Notes: a model not told the origin generated them from the letters alone. A DNA stretch of 64,000 nucleotides from Perkinsus olseni (GCA_013115135.1 JABANP010000089.1:62001-126000); one strand, 5' to 3'. Counted from the stretch's first letter, positions 44,349 to 55,982 are shown. A program made the numbers and translations.

Positions 44349-44431
44349 GGAAATGGACGACGGGTGACTCTAAGGACCATCCCATTTCGATCTAGGGTGT
44401 GCGACGGGAGGACCATCGTACCCTGAAAGTT

Positions 44432-44478
44432 GCTTATCCTGTCCTTATCCTGTTCTTATCCTGTTCTTATCCTTATCC
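44432..44478. repeat. Short tandem repeat, 11-bp unit TTATCCTGTTC
   Basis: About four units, the last truncated to TTATCC. Confidence 0.8.
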
Positions 44479-44644
44479 TCATAGTGGTCGCATAATCCTT
44501 CATCATGCAGCAGCTGAGTTGATATAAACGTGGTCTACCGTGACTGCAAGCATGGGTGCCTTCTAGAGCCTCTAGAAGTATTGTTGAATACAACCGTTAG
44601 TAGCCTCCTCCAGGTAGAGGTCCTTTTCGAGTGGTACCTGGGCA

Positions 44645-44645
44645 G

Positions 44646-44677
<32 letters not shown>

Positions 44678-44690
44678 ACAGCAGCAGCAC
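44645..44690. repeat. (ATC)n microsatellite with CAG tail
   Basis: Ten or more ATC triplets followed by a few CAG/AGC triplets. A shorter ATC run also lies at 15,277-15,293 within the snurportin-like coding region, where it encodes a run of Asp. Confidence 0.85.
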
Positions 44691-45316
44691 ACGTCTCGAA
44701 AGACGTGAACGACGTAGATCGTCCAAGCTGACGTGTGATCCGGTCGTCGTCCACTCTCTTTATTTAATCCCCAGCTACAAGCTCGAGCGGACAGCATATG
44801 AGCTCCTCCGAAACTGAAAAACGTATCGTCCCTCCATATTATACCGACTGCGTTGCGATCGACTCACTATGCCGGAACTCTTCGAACGGTTAGAACGGAT
44901 TCCGAATCCCAGCCGAACTTGAGGCCCTGAAGTTTAGGGCAGTCTACGGCTCTTGCTTCAACTCATGGTTCAAGGCCTCAAAAGATGCAACACTTAGCTA
45001 CCACGACTCGTGGTCCACGACTAATGATCGGATTTCCCCTCCGACGCTTCCAAATACGTGTCAAATATGTCTTGAAAATTTGAAAAAACCTTCGATACAG
45101 GGATTGGTACAATTGGGGATTGGGGGGATGGTCATACGACTCGGCAGCGACTCGTCTACTAACTACGAGTACCACTCCAAACCGAACTCATTAACCTAAT
45201 ACGAATCAGTGAGAGAATCAGTGTCGATCAGTGTCGCACCTCAAATAATCCATCACAAGGAAGGGTCTGGGCAGCGACTCGTGTATGCTAGTCCAAAGGA
45301 GCTCCTGCATTCGCTA

Positions 45317-45840
45317 TTACGCCAGAGCTTTCATACGGGATGACCAAAAGCCTCGCTTTCCCCAATTTCCCATGAATACTACCATCTTATCTCCCCTGTC
45401 TCGCAGCCATATTTGTGGTACATGATGTTGGAGCATAATGCGACTTTGAATAATACCGTTCATTTCTATCGTACCCTCCAGTGCTTCACACAGCTGTTTC
45501 GATTGCTCTACTGCAAGGACCATGACCTGAGCAAACAGCCAATTAAGCATTATTAATCAAAATTTCACGAGTACGGTGCGTTGAATCCTCGTCACCTTGG
45601 CCATCCACTCCTCAAGAGCCTCGACCGCTTTCACGAGTGTACATAACGACCATCGCTCCCCCTCAACGTCGCGATTGTGGACCCCTTTCCTCCCTTTTCA
45701 AGTACTACATAATGAAACTGTGCCCGGCGCCCCACGATCGCTCGGGAGCGCCGGCCACAGCAGGTCGACAAGAATGAATAATCCTTTCCCAACTCTACGG
45801 TATGAGTAACATCGACTTTCTTGACCTAAGCTAGAGACGA
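45317..45840 (-). CDS. Hypothetical protein, three 3' exons
   Basis: Joining three minus-strand stretches with GT-AG introns of 53 nt and about 69 nt gives a continuous, protein-like C-terminus: VELGKDYSFLSTCCGRR and RRAQFHY; then RWSLCTLVKAVEALEEWMAK; then VMVLAVEQSKQLCEALEG, IQSRIMLQHHVPQIWLRD and MVVFMGNWGKRGFW, stop at 45317. I recognise no domain. The regular heptad-like leucines in the middle suggest helices. The 5' end is not fixed and could extend past 45,840. Confidence 0.45.
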
Positions 45841-47055
45841 AGGGGGAGATGAATAGCCTCCATGTGGCAAGGCGGACTCGGTTGGTCTTTCGAATACGGA
45901 AGGCTGATCAGTGAGCTGATATATTATACAGGGTCGGCAGTACAGGGATAACTGTTACTAGATACCATGCGACTGGCATGAAAGCCCCTGTTGTCAGCGT
46001 CTGATTCAGAGGTCTGCCGCGAAAGGGCTCACGGATGTATGAGCATAGTGAGCCAGGTTGGTGGAGCACTCCATTGCATGGGAAGCTGGTCCGATCAATT
46101 GGACTCCATAATAAGCATGGGGAGAGCACTCCACTGCACAGGCATGTGATGCCCAATAGGATGTCCGCTAAGTGTTTTGTTGTTGACGGACATGAGTTGA
46201 CAACGATGGAGATGAATGGTGGTTGAAGGAAGACGGAGATCGAAGGGTAGACAACTCAGGACTATTGCGAGCCTCGCAAACACCTCGTACCTCCATTGCC
46301 TCCCCAGTGCCTCGCAATGCGAGGCAAAATTCTAAGGTACCGTTGAAGCCCTGTAGAGAACGATTGACCTCAACAAGACTCTCGAATTGAAATCCGAATT
46401 GAAATCAGCAGCATCAAAAACCCGAACTCAGAATATCAGATAAAGTATTTAATTCTTACTACCCTGTACGTCCACGACAGCGAAGATGTTCACCGATTAC
46501 GATCATCATCCAATGCGCAACAGAAACCTCCGTGAAAAATCCTCTTCGCTTCCATTCGTTTTTAAATTATTAGCTTGAATTACTTGTACGTCCTATTAAA
46601 CGTATCCTTGATACGATAATTGTTTTATGTATAAAAAATTTCATTCATGGGAAATAATTTCCCCGACTGAGCGCAAAGCGGTCTGAGCCAACCATTTGCT
46701 CTCACCGTTCCTCCTCGAAGACCCCCGAGACTCACCGTTGGCCGCCGCCGGCAACAAGCCTGTTCTGATCATCGTCTACTTCGGTGAGGACGTTACCTAG
46801 CCGAACCCCATATCTCGAGGTCCCTGGTTCTAACCCAACGGACGACCTCTCCAACATCCCCGCTAAGTATCCGTCAAAATCGCTAGAAACATTGGCCAGC
46901 CGCTAGCCAACGGATCGCCTAGCTGGAAAAGAAGACGAATATTTCCCTAATAGTCCTACCACACGACTACAGACCGAAAGGCCCCCAGTTCGATCCCAAA
47001 CGCTGCATTTTATCACTCCAAGATGGTCGACCGGTGCCGCCTTCACCAGCAGGCT
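45841..47055. other. Non-coding stretch upstream of the DIRS-like element
   Basis: No exon recognised. A GCCTCGCA/TGCGAGGC hairpin lies near 46,304-46,322. A 19-bp word at 46,907-46,925 is also found at 14,971-14,989 inside the snurportin intron. 46,560-46,680 is A/T-rich. Confidence 0.4.
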
Positions 47056-47201
47056 TAATCCGTTACCCTTCCCTTCCCGGCGTTGGGTGGTAGGCCAGCA
47101 AGCCTGTGGCGCGCGCCAAGAGGGAGCCGGGCGCCACGGGCTAGTCTGGCCTGTGCGAAGGTTCCCCAGCGGGTTGCTGGCAGCAACGCAACGCACCGCC
47201 T
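47056..47201. repeat. ~146-bp direct repeat, copy 1
   Basis: Begins TAATCCGTTACCCTTCC and ends CGCAACGCACCGCCT; partner at 47486-47632. The two copies are highly similar with scattered substitutions and small indels. They lie at the 3' side of the DIRS-like element and are probably part of its terminal structure. Confidence 0.8.
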
Positions 47202-47485
47202 GGGTGGGCGGGTGGTAAAAAGCAACTGCCCAGCTGTGGACTTACATCCGCTACTAGCGGGCCGCTACCAGCGGCTTCCTACGGCCGGGTTTGCAGGTGA
47301 CCGAGTCACCCACGCAGCTACTAGCTAAGATTCTCTCGCCGGCCGTAGGATTCTGCATCATCATCCGATTTCCATTATGGGGAATTCTTGAAACACCCGA
47401 TTGCGCGTGCGGCACCGCACACCGAAGGATTCACGGTCCTGCAACGGCGGGCGCCCGATTAATCTGCCCAATGATTTGACCTCGA

Positions 47486-47632
47486 TAATCCGTTACCCTT
47501 CCGTTCCCGGCATTGGGTGGTAGGCCAGCAAGCCTGTGACGCGCGCCAAGAGAGGGGCCGGGTGCCACAGGCTCGTCTGGCCAGTGCGAAGGTTGCCCAG
47601 CGGGTTGCTGGCAGCAACGCAACGCACCGCCT
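47486..47632. repeat. ~146-bp direct repeat, copy 2
   Basis: Partner of 47056-47201, separated from it by about 285 bp. It ends about 118 bp before the end of the tyrosine recombinase frame at 47750. Confidence 0.8.
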
Positions 47633-47749
47633 CCCAACTGCCACACAACGCAATCCGGAACAGCCAAAAGTAACGTATATCAAGTATTGGCAGGCCGAAG
47701 CGTCAGCGGCTAGCCAAGTCGGTACCAGTGTGGTGGAACGTTCCCGCCA

Positions 47750-49014
47750 TCATCTGTTCTGCCAGCTTGACCCTCTTAAAGAGGGCCTCTTTGGTAGGGA
47801 GGCACCTACGAGATACTGTTTCATCGCATCGCTACGCCATCTCCCTTGTTCCATAATGGTGTGGGATCTCACTCCCGCGTCGGAGCACAGCTGACACCCT
47901 GTTCTTCTCAGGGTGTGCAGCCCGTAGTTCTTCGTCTCCTCAGCTGACATCCCTAATAGGGATTCCCTATGCGCACCAAGGTAGCCCTAAAGCGCTTCAG
48001 CAGCTCCTCGTAGGGAACTCGCTCTTTGTGCTCTTGGAAGAGGGGGCTTGGCCCCGGCCCGCCGCCATCGTAGATGGTGAGCAGCCTGTGATACGCGCAG
48101 TGTGGTTCGCAGGCCCCACTCGCGGGTGAGTCCTTAACGCATGATATTATCACGGTTTGGCCCCGCCCGGTGGGATCCGTCTTGCTAGATCTCAGCGTTA
48201 GCTGCGCGACACTGGTACCAAGGATTGTCGTGAGCGCCATGTCGTCCCGGTTCAGCTGAACTCCCTCATCTGGCCTCAACCGACCATAAATCGCCACCAA
48301 GAAGAAGTTTATGCTCGGGTCATCCCTTGTGGGGTCTAGCGCCCCGATTTGTACCACCTGCTCCTTGGACAGCGGTAGCATTTGCCTGATCTCAGCATCA
48401 GTTACTTTCTCGGCCGCCCTGCGGATCATCCTCAGCTGGAACTCATCGGCCTTGGACAGGCTGTGTCCGTAGCTGCCATTACGCGACACTATCGCGCTCA
48501 GGTACGACGAGATACTGCTATATTTATATTCGGCTTTGCACATGGCCCAGGCGAAGAGTCCCAGGGTACGGCCCGTCACTGGGAAAGCTTCTGCCGCCGA
48601 AGAAACAGTCTCGATATAGAACCGCTCAATGGAGTCGTACTGGTCTTGTGTAGCGCGCGCGTGGCCGCTACGGATAAACGTGGAGACGCAATGGTGTAGC
48701 TCGTCTGGCCCCGCTTCGGCGACGCTTGTCACTGCGCGAAGCCTCTTGGATGATTTGTCGCCCGCCTTTAGGGAGGCTTCGGGCAGAGTCGTTGGCAAGT
48801 CCCTGTATCTAAAGAGCATTTGATATTCTTGGCGTTGAAGGTTAAACCTCCCCCCCAGGGTGTATGATCCTAGTGACAGACACCCCGTGCCGTTATTTCG
48901 GCCCAAAACTCGTCTCACTATTAAGCAGAAACTATTCTTAACTGGTCTCATGGGCACAGACGTCCCTCTTCTGCTTAGGCGAATGTCGGTAGCCGGCAGC
49001 CAACCCGTATCCAT
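47750..49014 (-). pseudogene. DIRS-like tyrosine recombinase, split by a frame change
   Basis: The first frame (49014-47953) contains the N-terminal helical core-binding part (HARATQDQYDSIERFY, LFAWAMCKAEYKYSS) and the first catalytic arginine in VAIYGRLRPDEGVQL. It ends in a stop at 47955. A second frame from 47950 continues at once with YGLHTLRRTGCQLCSDAG (the HxxR box), MEQGRWRSDAMKQYL (the Trp/His position and the nucleophile Tyr). All catalytic residues are therefore present but split by a one- or two-base offset. Either a mutation or an assembly error explains this; programmed shifting at this place is not known to me. Confidence 0.8.
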
Positions 49015-50224
49015 TCAGGGGGCAGTACTCTTTCTGGGGAGCCGTGACGGCTGATCAAGTCGGCGGCTACGTTTTCTTTTGATGCAACGTACTCGACTCC
49101 CCATCTGTAGCAGATTTTCGCTAGGCGTCCCGCCACAGCTTGGAGGACCTTGTTTATGCGCGGTGTGCGAGACTTGAACTTCGTCAAGACGTGCCGCGTG
49201 CCGGTATTGTCTGTAAAAAGCGTGACAGAGGTCCTTTCGGATATGTTGTGTTCGAAGGCGACCAATGCGGTGTCGAGTCCAATGACACCAGCGAGTGTTT
49301 CAAGCAGGACCACGTCATCGGATTGAAGCTCGTGGGCGCAGACCAGAAGCTGCCTCCACTCATTCAAGGCGTGGGGGGCCGGTAAGTCTATTTTGAACCA
49401 CACTGTGGTGTCTCTGTACGATGCCCAACCTCTCAACCCTGTCAGGGAGGCGTCCGTGCCGATACGGACGTTGTCAGTTCCGAGCCTCGGAGTTAGCGGT
49501 AGAACTAGTCGAAAGTACTCCTTGCCTGCCTTGCCAGTTGACAGAACGTCGATCCACCAGGATATAGCTCGCATGGCTTCAGAGGAGGGGGAGAGCTTGA
49601 CGGTGCGCAGATTCTTAGCCTTGCCGGTCTTGGTGAGAGAGTAGAGTGGGGCGATGAAGCAGCCCGTAAAGTGACATGTCATTGAGACCCAATTCAGGCG
49701 GCCGCAGATACTTTCAATCTCTTTGACCGGTACGCCTTGTGGGCTCCTGGATGCTATGTGTCGCAGAGCCTGTAAGATTTTGTCCAGCTTGCCCTCGGGG
49801 ACTCTGATGATGGCGTCCTTGCGCTGGAAGTCTACAAGGAACCCGATGAACTTCATGACCCTAGTGCCGTACCGACACTTCGCCCAGGCTATCTTCAGAC
49901 CCATCAGCGGGAGGACGATGAGAAGACACACCAACGCGTCGAAGAATCCCTCCGCGGGTAGGAACCAGGCCGCATCGTCAATATAAATCAGGCCGCGGAT
50001 GACGCTCGCTGGAGAAGCGAGTTCCGCTATACGATGTTGTACCCTGTGGGCCTTGCTTGAGAGTCGGCAATAGTTCCAGCAAGAGGAAGGCGCACCGAAG
50101 GGCATGGCCAGGTCCTCATAGCACTTGTCGCCGACAAGTACATTCTGTATAGCAATGCATAGTGCCTATGCCATGGGCGGACTTCATCGAAGGCGAATCG
50201 CTCGATGAGACCAGAGTTTTGCAT
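48975..50224 (-). pseudogene. DIRS-like reverse transcriptase and RNase H (partial)
   Basis: The frame from 50224 gives AFDEVRPWHRHYA and must shift by one base near 50,160 to continue as IQNVLVGDKCYEDLAMPFG, the RT region before the active site. The palm box is GLIYIDDAAWFL (YIDD). Connection motifs IESICGRLNWVSM follow. RNase H is clear: RIGTDASLTGLRGW, LFTDNTGTRH and ASKENVAADLISRHG. It stops at 48975 and overlaps the recombinase frame by 40 nt in another phase. Sequence upstream of the first RT motifs is absent. The first-catalytic-Asp region is not intact, so this copy should be dead. Confidence 0.8.
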
Positions 50225-51388
50225 CAGCTGAGTAAGATTTCTTGCTCAGCCAACAACAGATACTGATATCAGGATCGCTTGCGAAAATTGCATGTCATCA
50301 ATTTTAATGGACCCCTTGCAAAACCTCATTAAGCCTCCTCGCTATATTTCCTTTTTCCATCAAGAATCTTGATCCTGGTCAAATTTCACAACCAGTGGTT
50401 GTCAACCACTTGTAATGGGTGATGAATCATTAGTGATGTTGCTCGTAACTTATATTGGACCGCTTTCGCATCCATCGCTGGTCTAACAACGGGGTTGACC
50501 TGAGGCATTCAACAGAGCCGCCACGGTCTGTTGCAAGATTAGGGCCTAATCATTGGGTGACGCCCGATGGGCGTACGGCAAGTCCGGGTTACTGACTTTC
50601 GACATCTCACCAATTTCGAGCCTTCACCGTACGCTCAGGGAAAGAAGAGTGGGGGTTTTTACCATTCTTCTATCAGACTCGCTGATGCGAGTGGTGCAGG
50701 TTCCGAGCCCGTCTCAGCCTCTCGAACCCGATATCACCCGCCTGCGTGGAGACGCGCGAGAGTCTCGCGGCTAGACTTTGCCGTCCCAGACCCCGCAGCC
50801 CAGGGAATGGAACACAGTCACTGGGTCGCTTCGAGTTGGAGCCTTGAACCCGACTGGATTAACTCAATTAAATCAAGTTGAGTCAACTTACTTGACGTTT
50901 AACCCGAACACTCAAATTTGCTAAGACTCAGCAGCTTAGTCAAACTCCGCTTAAGAATGATCTTTTGTAATCAGTGGCATCACTGCCGATCCTCCACTCC
51001 GTAGCTTCGACTCGCGACGAAGTAGAAGTGGGATCAGTCTGGCGAAAAGGGCATTGGCCACCATCTCGGAGGCGCCAATCAAACTGCTCTAATTTCTTAC
51101 TCCCTGGGGGGCTGCATGCCCTAGGACTATCGCTGCCACCTCCTTTTCAAGCGGGCTTCGTGGTTTGGCAAGACGCAGATCTAGTCTCTGACATCAGGTG
51201 ACAGGCTCGAATGTAAAGCAGTTGGAGTTCGAACCTAGATTTCACGATTCGCGAAATCTGCAAGACATGTGCAGTTTGGCGAATTCTTCGAGAATCTCGA
51301 AGAATTGGGCAAACTGCACATAGCTCAGTTCAGTGGAGCTGTTAGGAGTTGCGGAGCTCAGGACTCAATTTGAATCATTCAAATAAGG
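50225..51388. other. Non-coding stretch with a long imperfect palindrome
   Basis: At 51,271-51,320 arms of about 24 bp (TGTGCAGTTTG ... CAAACTGCACA, containing TTCTTCGA/TCGAAGAA) pair with few mismatches. A smaller hairpin (GATTTC/GAAATC) precedes it. No exon recognised. Confidence 0.6.
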
Positions 51389-53103
51389 TTATCTCCGTCC
51401 TAACACGGGACTTCGCCAAGCTCGGCTAACAGGGGCACGCATCAGCGAAGTTCGCCTCACCGCTGACACTTGAGCGCCTCGTGCTGCCCATTTCTGCAAT
51501 GTCTCTGCCATGAGAGTATGCCCGAAGTCTTCAAACCGAGCGCTGCTGGCTATCAGCTTCTCAAACTGGTTGTTGAAGCTTACTGCATTTTGTAGAGCTA
51601 CTAGTTGGTCCTGATCAGCGGGGTTTATTTCGTGAACATGCTTATATTGATAGGGATCGATGATAAGGCCGACAAGTGCCATGATAGAAGATTACACGTA
51701 CACTGCCACAGAAGAACAATGCTATTCATTAGCATAAGCAGCTGATGCACCACGCCACTCACATCGGGGATAGGGTTCTGGTCAATAGCCAAACTTAAGA
51801 GAGTGAAGTTGGTCTCGCAAGCTGCGACAAGGGACCGACTGAGAAGGAATTTTCATCGATGAACGCTAGTACATGCCCACCCTCCAATCATGCCAATGGA
51901 GTTCGAGAAGAGCACGAGTTTGACCAGAGACCCGCATGATTTCCCAGGCTCCGCCTTCGCCAAGCTTCGCGCAATGGCTTCTGCGCCTTCATCTCCTGAT
52001 TCATCGAGTTAGCAGATTCGACGAAATCAGACCAGGAGAGCTAAAGGTATATCAGCCCGATCGAATCAACAGAATCTAAGGCCTACCGAGGATTTTACCA
52101 ATATAGTTGTATGGTATATCCAGGGTCTTGAGATGTAAAAAGTTGTGCAGAGCCTTGGCCAACGCCCTACCTCCTCTCGGCAGAATTTCACATCTCGAAA
52201 GCCTGAAATGCGATGGTGGACTATGGCGGTCGAGCAAGAAGTAACCCCGAGAGAGCTACTAGCGACTTTCAAGTCTGCAACTTCTAGGAGGGTCCCTTGC
52301 AGCTGCCCGCCTCACCTCAGAGTTCTCAGATCGGCGCAGTGAGCTAGCGCATCGCAGAGCAACTCTCCTCCTTCGGGGCCGATCGAATTTCCAGACAGAT
52401 CGAACGACAGGAGCGGCATTGCTCTCAGCGGCTGATACAAGGGCCAAAGTCATGATAAGATACGTAGCAGACATCTCCCAACTCTGTCACAGCGCGATCA
52501 ATTCTCCCTACTCATATCGCAGCACGACTCTCGCTGCAGGGTTCCGCAAGTGCGATCTCCGTAGCGAGCAGCCACTTGCAGAAGGATTGGCACGATACTT
52601 CTGTGTCATTGAATTAAAGTCATGTTGAAGGTATCTCACTTTCACGAAGCTCCTGAGGCCTGCGAGGTCGTATGTACGGCCCCTAGCCACAGGAGAGCTG
52701 GGCGACGCAGAAGCGACCAGATTGTCCGACAAGTCGATGTGCTCCACTGTAAACTTCGAACACGCGCTCAGACATCTGGCAAGGACGAGTATCTGTGGAA
52801 AGGCGAACCACTTCGTCTTCCCGACCCCTCTGGTGGTGACTACATCAGGGCTGCAAAGCTGTTTACTGTTGAGGTCAAGAGTGGTCATTTCTTGCAAGAG
52901 TGCGTAAAGAGGGAACTCGCCACCACTGATGCGGGCCGTACTATTTTCGAGGAGGGTGGCAAACTTTAGGAGGTATCTGAGAGTCCAAAATCCAGAGTCC
53001 CACTGAGACTCAGTGACTGAGTTGTGGTAATGGCAGCTCACCGGCTGCTGAACGGCGACATTGGTATATCTCTGAGGTCCAGGCTGGTGGCCGGATCTAC
53101 CAT
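51389..53103 (-). CDS. Leucine-rich-repeat protein (ribonuclease-inhibitor type)
   Basis: ATG at 53103 gives MVDPATSLDLRDIPMSPF; a ~65-nt intron (donor CG|GTGAGC, acceptor CTCTCAG) joins to YLLKFATLLENS. LRR units follow: LYALLQEMTTLDLNSKQL, FTVEHIDLSDNLVAS, PLLSFDLSGNSIGPEGGELL, GGRALAKALHNFLHLKTLDI, and AEAIARSLAK with GSLVKLVLFSNSIGMIGG. The GG(x)ALAxAL and LDLSxNxIG pattern is that of RNI-type LRRs. Donors GTGAGA, GTGAGG and GTAGGC mark exon ends. The last exon (ALVGLIIDPYQYKHVHEI ... stop 51389) lacks repeats. No NACHT or signal peptide is seen, so a cytosolic binding scaffold is likely. Internal junctions near 52.8 and 51.85 kb are uncertain. Confidence 0.7.
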
Positions 53104-53135
53104 TACTTCTTCGCCAACGGCCTATCGATCATTGA

Positions 53136-55982
53136 TCAATAGTCAACCGGCGTGGGAAAACGACGTACAGCTGTCCAGGTTGAAAGTGCGTCTCTCAAGG
53201 CACTCGGCAGCTGCTCAAGCTGCTCCTCGAGAAGCCGCAGTTGAGCGATCACATCCGCATATGTGTGCTCGCCTAATGCCGTAAATTCGGGAACTACTCG
53301 ATGCCGCCCAACAGGCTCACTCTTCTGCACTCCCTCCATTAGTTCATCATCAAGATGATCGCATTGAGAACCATCCACACTGAGGAGACTGTCATTAGGG
53401 CGTCAACCGGAGCGAGTCTTTTCAAGCGACCCCGAAATAGTTTGGCACCGCCACCGAAGAGGCTAGAACAACATCATCACCTGTGAGTTGCAGGTGACTT
53501 CAAGAGCATCATCTCGATGATATCGATCAGCTCATCCGAAACCGCAGAAACAGGGCGCAGATCGGCGGGTCTGCTTTGACAGTGTTGGACGACGACTCGC
53601 CTTCTATAGGCCTCCGACAGACCTTGTAACCTGAACACCACGAGCAGCTCTCAGCAGTACGTGGAAGGCTTCCACAAACGGCTCACACTTGAAGCTTCAC
53701 AGTGCAGTCGAACTCCACGACTGATCGGTGTGCTTACTCGGCAGTCTCATCGAACCGTTCTCTTATCTCTTGCAAACCGTACTCCTCATGGTCCCACGGA
53801 TACGGCGCCCGACCTTCCAGCTCAAGCGACGGATCCTCCTCATCCTCATCTCTGGCAGAAGCCCCCTTGTGCTCAGGCAGAGGCTCATTCAAGGGCAGCT
53901 CATGCTGGTTTGCTCCGAGGAACGGTGGGAGCAAGCACACGCACTCAAACCTGAAGCCATCACCGGAGTACTTACCCCCTTTCGGGGCGCTCCGGGCAAC
54001 ATGGAGTCGCAAATTTATTTATTTAGATTCAGTCAGATAAGTCAAACAAATCCGTGTAAAACCGTCCGAGTAAAATTTTCTGAGCTTGTTCGCCTTGCTG
54101 AGCAAGTCAAGTCAATTTCCTTGACAAACTCACGCGATGCAGCCCAGGCTATACAGGTCCCAATTCCTCGTGGCCTCGTTCTCCGCACCTCCGATAATCT
54201 CCGCCCGTGATATATCCGGGTGCGCGTACCTCACCTGACACAATTTCAACTCGGTGCTTTCAGTGCCGCCCCTATCTATTGGCCATCGCCACGCGCGGGG
54301 TGCCCCAATTGAGCCGCTAACAATCGAGGGTGAGTCCGTGAAACTCGGCGTCTCACGTCTCTGGCGAGGTGCATGATACCGGCGTTCTCTACTCCGGCTG
54401 CTCTAGCTCTCTGCAGTCCAATTGATGGTCTGTTGGGCAGGCCCTCCAGGATATCACACCGTTCCCCCAACACCTATAGTAGCAACACGCCTAGCGAATG
54501 GATGCTCACCGTTCGCCGGATGCGACAACGGTGAAGACGGGAACTGAGATCCTCCTCCGCCGAAATCTCAGATGCTCAAAGAGTTCCTTTGCTTCTGTTT
54601 CGGCTGATCGATGGCGGTACTAACATCTTCTGTGTTCCATCGCGCGTCCTTCCATCGTATTAACACAATATCGTCGAGCCGCCCACCCCGCAAGAACACT
54701 GCCCTGGGGTCCAAGGCGCTGTGAACAATGCGCCTTTTAGCCTCGCCTGAAAGGCAGGGAAGTCGAGCGTGTGGTCTTTGGGATGACTCAGGTGCGATCA
54801 CTCAAGTACCATCTTGTAGTGACGGGAGCATGGTTAAAGGAGGCAACTCATGTGTTTTACCGTTGCGAACTCCTATAGCGTTCTCCAGTTCATCCAATAT
54901 CGATATGATCGATATCAAGAGATCGACCATCTGTGCCTCGGAGAGCCCAGGCCGGATAGGCCTTCGATGGAGCAAGCTGATCGACAGAAAACTGGATGGT
55001 GAAGCTCTCCGAGAAGAGAGTCGGGAAATTTTCAGGTATTTGACTCTTCTTTGTTGCAAGTTGTGCGAAGTTCGAGCCTCGGACGCGTAGCCGGGCGAAC
55101 CTTCTGGTGTTCACTCACCTCGGACGAAATGGTAGAGTATCCAGCGCCGCGGCGGACGCACGTTTCCGGCTCAAATAGTCTGCCAGCGTCATACCATCGA
55201 TCAGATCTCTCACCTGGGAGAGGGAGTCTCGAGCTAGCATACGCACAGGCCAATCGAGTAGCATGCTGGAACTAGCTCACTTGATAAGCACAGTTCGCGG
55301 TTGATTCGCCGAAGTCGAAAACTCTGACCAGCCTCCCGTTCAGCCGAGCGTTCATCTGAGCGACTGCAACATCCCGTCCGCGGCTTCCCAAGTCCGCCCT
55401 GCAATCCTCCACGGCGCAAGACCAGAGCTCGTACCTCTCTCAATAAGGTAGCTTCTCTCCTGAAGGCCCGCTGAAAGTCCAAGGATGCATCATTGAAGTA
55501 CGGATATACATACAGGACCAAATCCGTCGATGCTTCGGACTCTTGCCTACCAAAGTCATCAGGGATTCCGGCAACTCCCTACGCGTGATGAGTTTCGTCT
55601 GCCCCGGTGCATCACCGGGGCCGACGGCCAAGGACACTGTCGGCCCGGCTCTGCCTCTCACTTCATAGCGTGAATGAGTTCATCCTCCACTTTAAAGCAT
55701 AGGGGTCCTCCGCTCGAGCTGGCTGACTCCGCCACAGTATCTGAGAAAACGTAGTTCAGACCGAAGCTACAGCGCCAAGTGCTCCCCACCTGGAGCTAGT
55801 GCCTCGTGGATTCTGTACCGCCCAGCGAATAAAGCACCCTCTCCTATTTTCAATATATTAGATGCTGTACGTGCGTTGAATGAGGAGGACTCTACAGCCG
55901 TCCTGTACTTGTCGGAGTGGTCTGAATACTCTGTTGAAGAGAGAGACTCACCGTCCACGGAGCATGCCCGGGGTGATGACAC
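53136..55982 (-). CDS. Protein-kinase-fold protein, predicted pseudokinase
   Basis: Several short exons join into a kinase domain. N-lobe: NILKIGEGALFAGRYRIHEA, a degenerate glycine loop, GPLCFKVEDE (beta-3 Lys), RAFRREATLLRE (alpha-C Glu) and NARLNGRLVRVFDFGEST. Hinge and alpha-D: LIDGMTLADYLSRKR; alpha-E: LSEAQMVDLLISIISILDEL. The catalytic loop reads RIVHSALDPRAVFLRGG, where the HRD Asp and the loop Asn are Ala. The DFG position reads LIRWKDA. C-lobe landmarks follow: YAHPDISRAEII (APE site), NWDLYSLGCIA and SAVSDELIDIIEMMLLKSP. A helical C-terminus (ADVIAQLRLLEEQLEQL) ends near 53,136. Loss of both catalytic Asp residues predicts no phosphotransfer. The start is not fixed; a hydrophobic exon at 56.13-56.08 kb (LVLPGLPLILGFAPAL) may precede it. 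Confidence 0.65.

Larger units (their letters stand above)
44349..45316. other. Non-coding stretch with microsatellites
   Basis: Contains the TTATCCTGTTC tandem repeat (44,432-44,478) and an (ATC)n run followed by CAG units (44,645-44,690). No exon recognised. Confidence 0.5.
47056..50224 (-). mobile_element. DIRS-like tyrosine-recombinase retrotransposon, 5'-truncated
   Basis: An RT-RNase H frame is followed by an overlapping tyrosine recombinase frame, the order and overlap of DIRS-type elements. There is no aspartic protease or DDE integrase. The RT lacks its N-terminal fingers, so the 5' part is missing. Frame changes occur at about 50,160 in the RT and at 47,955 in the recombinase. The repeat pair at 47.06 and 47.49 kb is included as probable terminal structure. 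Exact ends are unknown. Confidence 0.75.
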
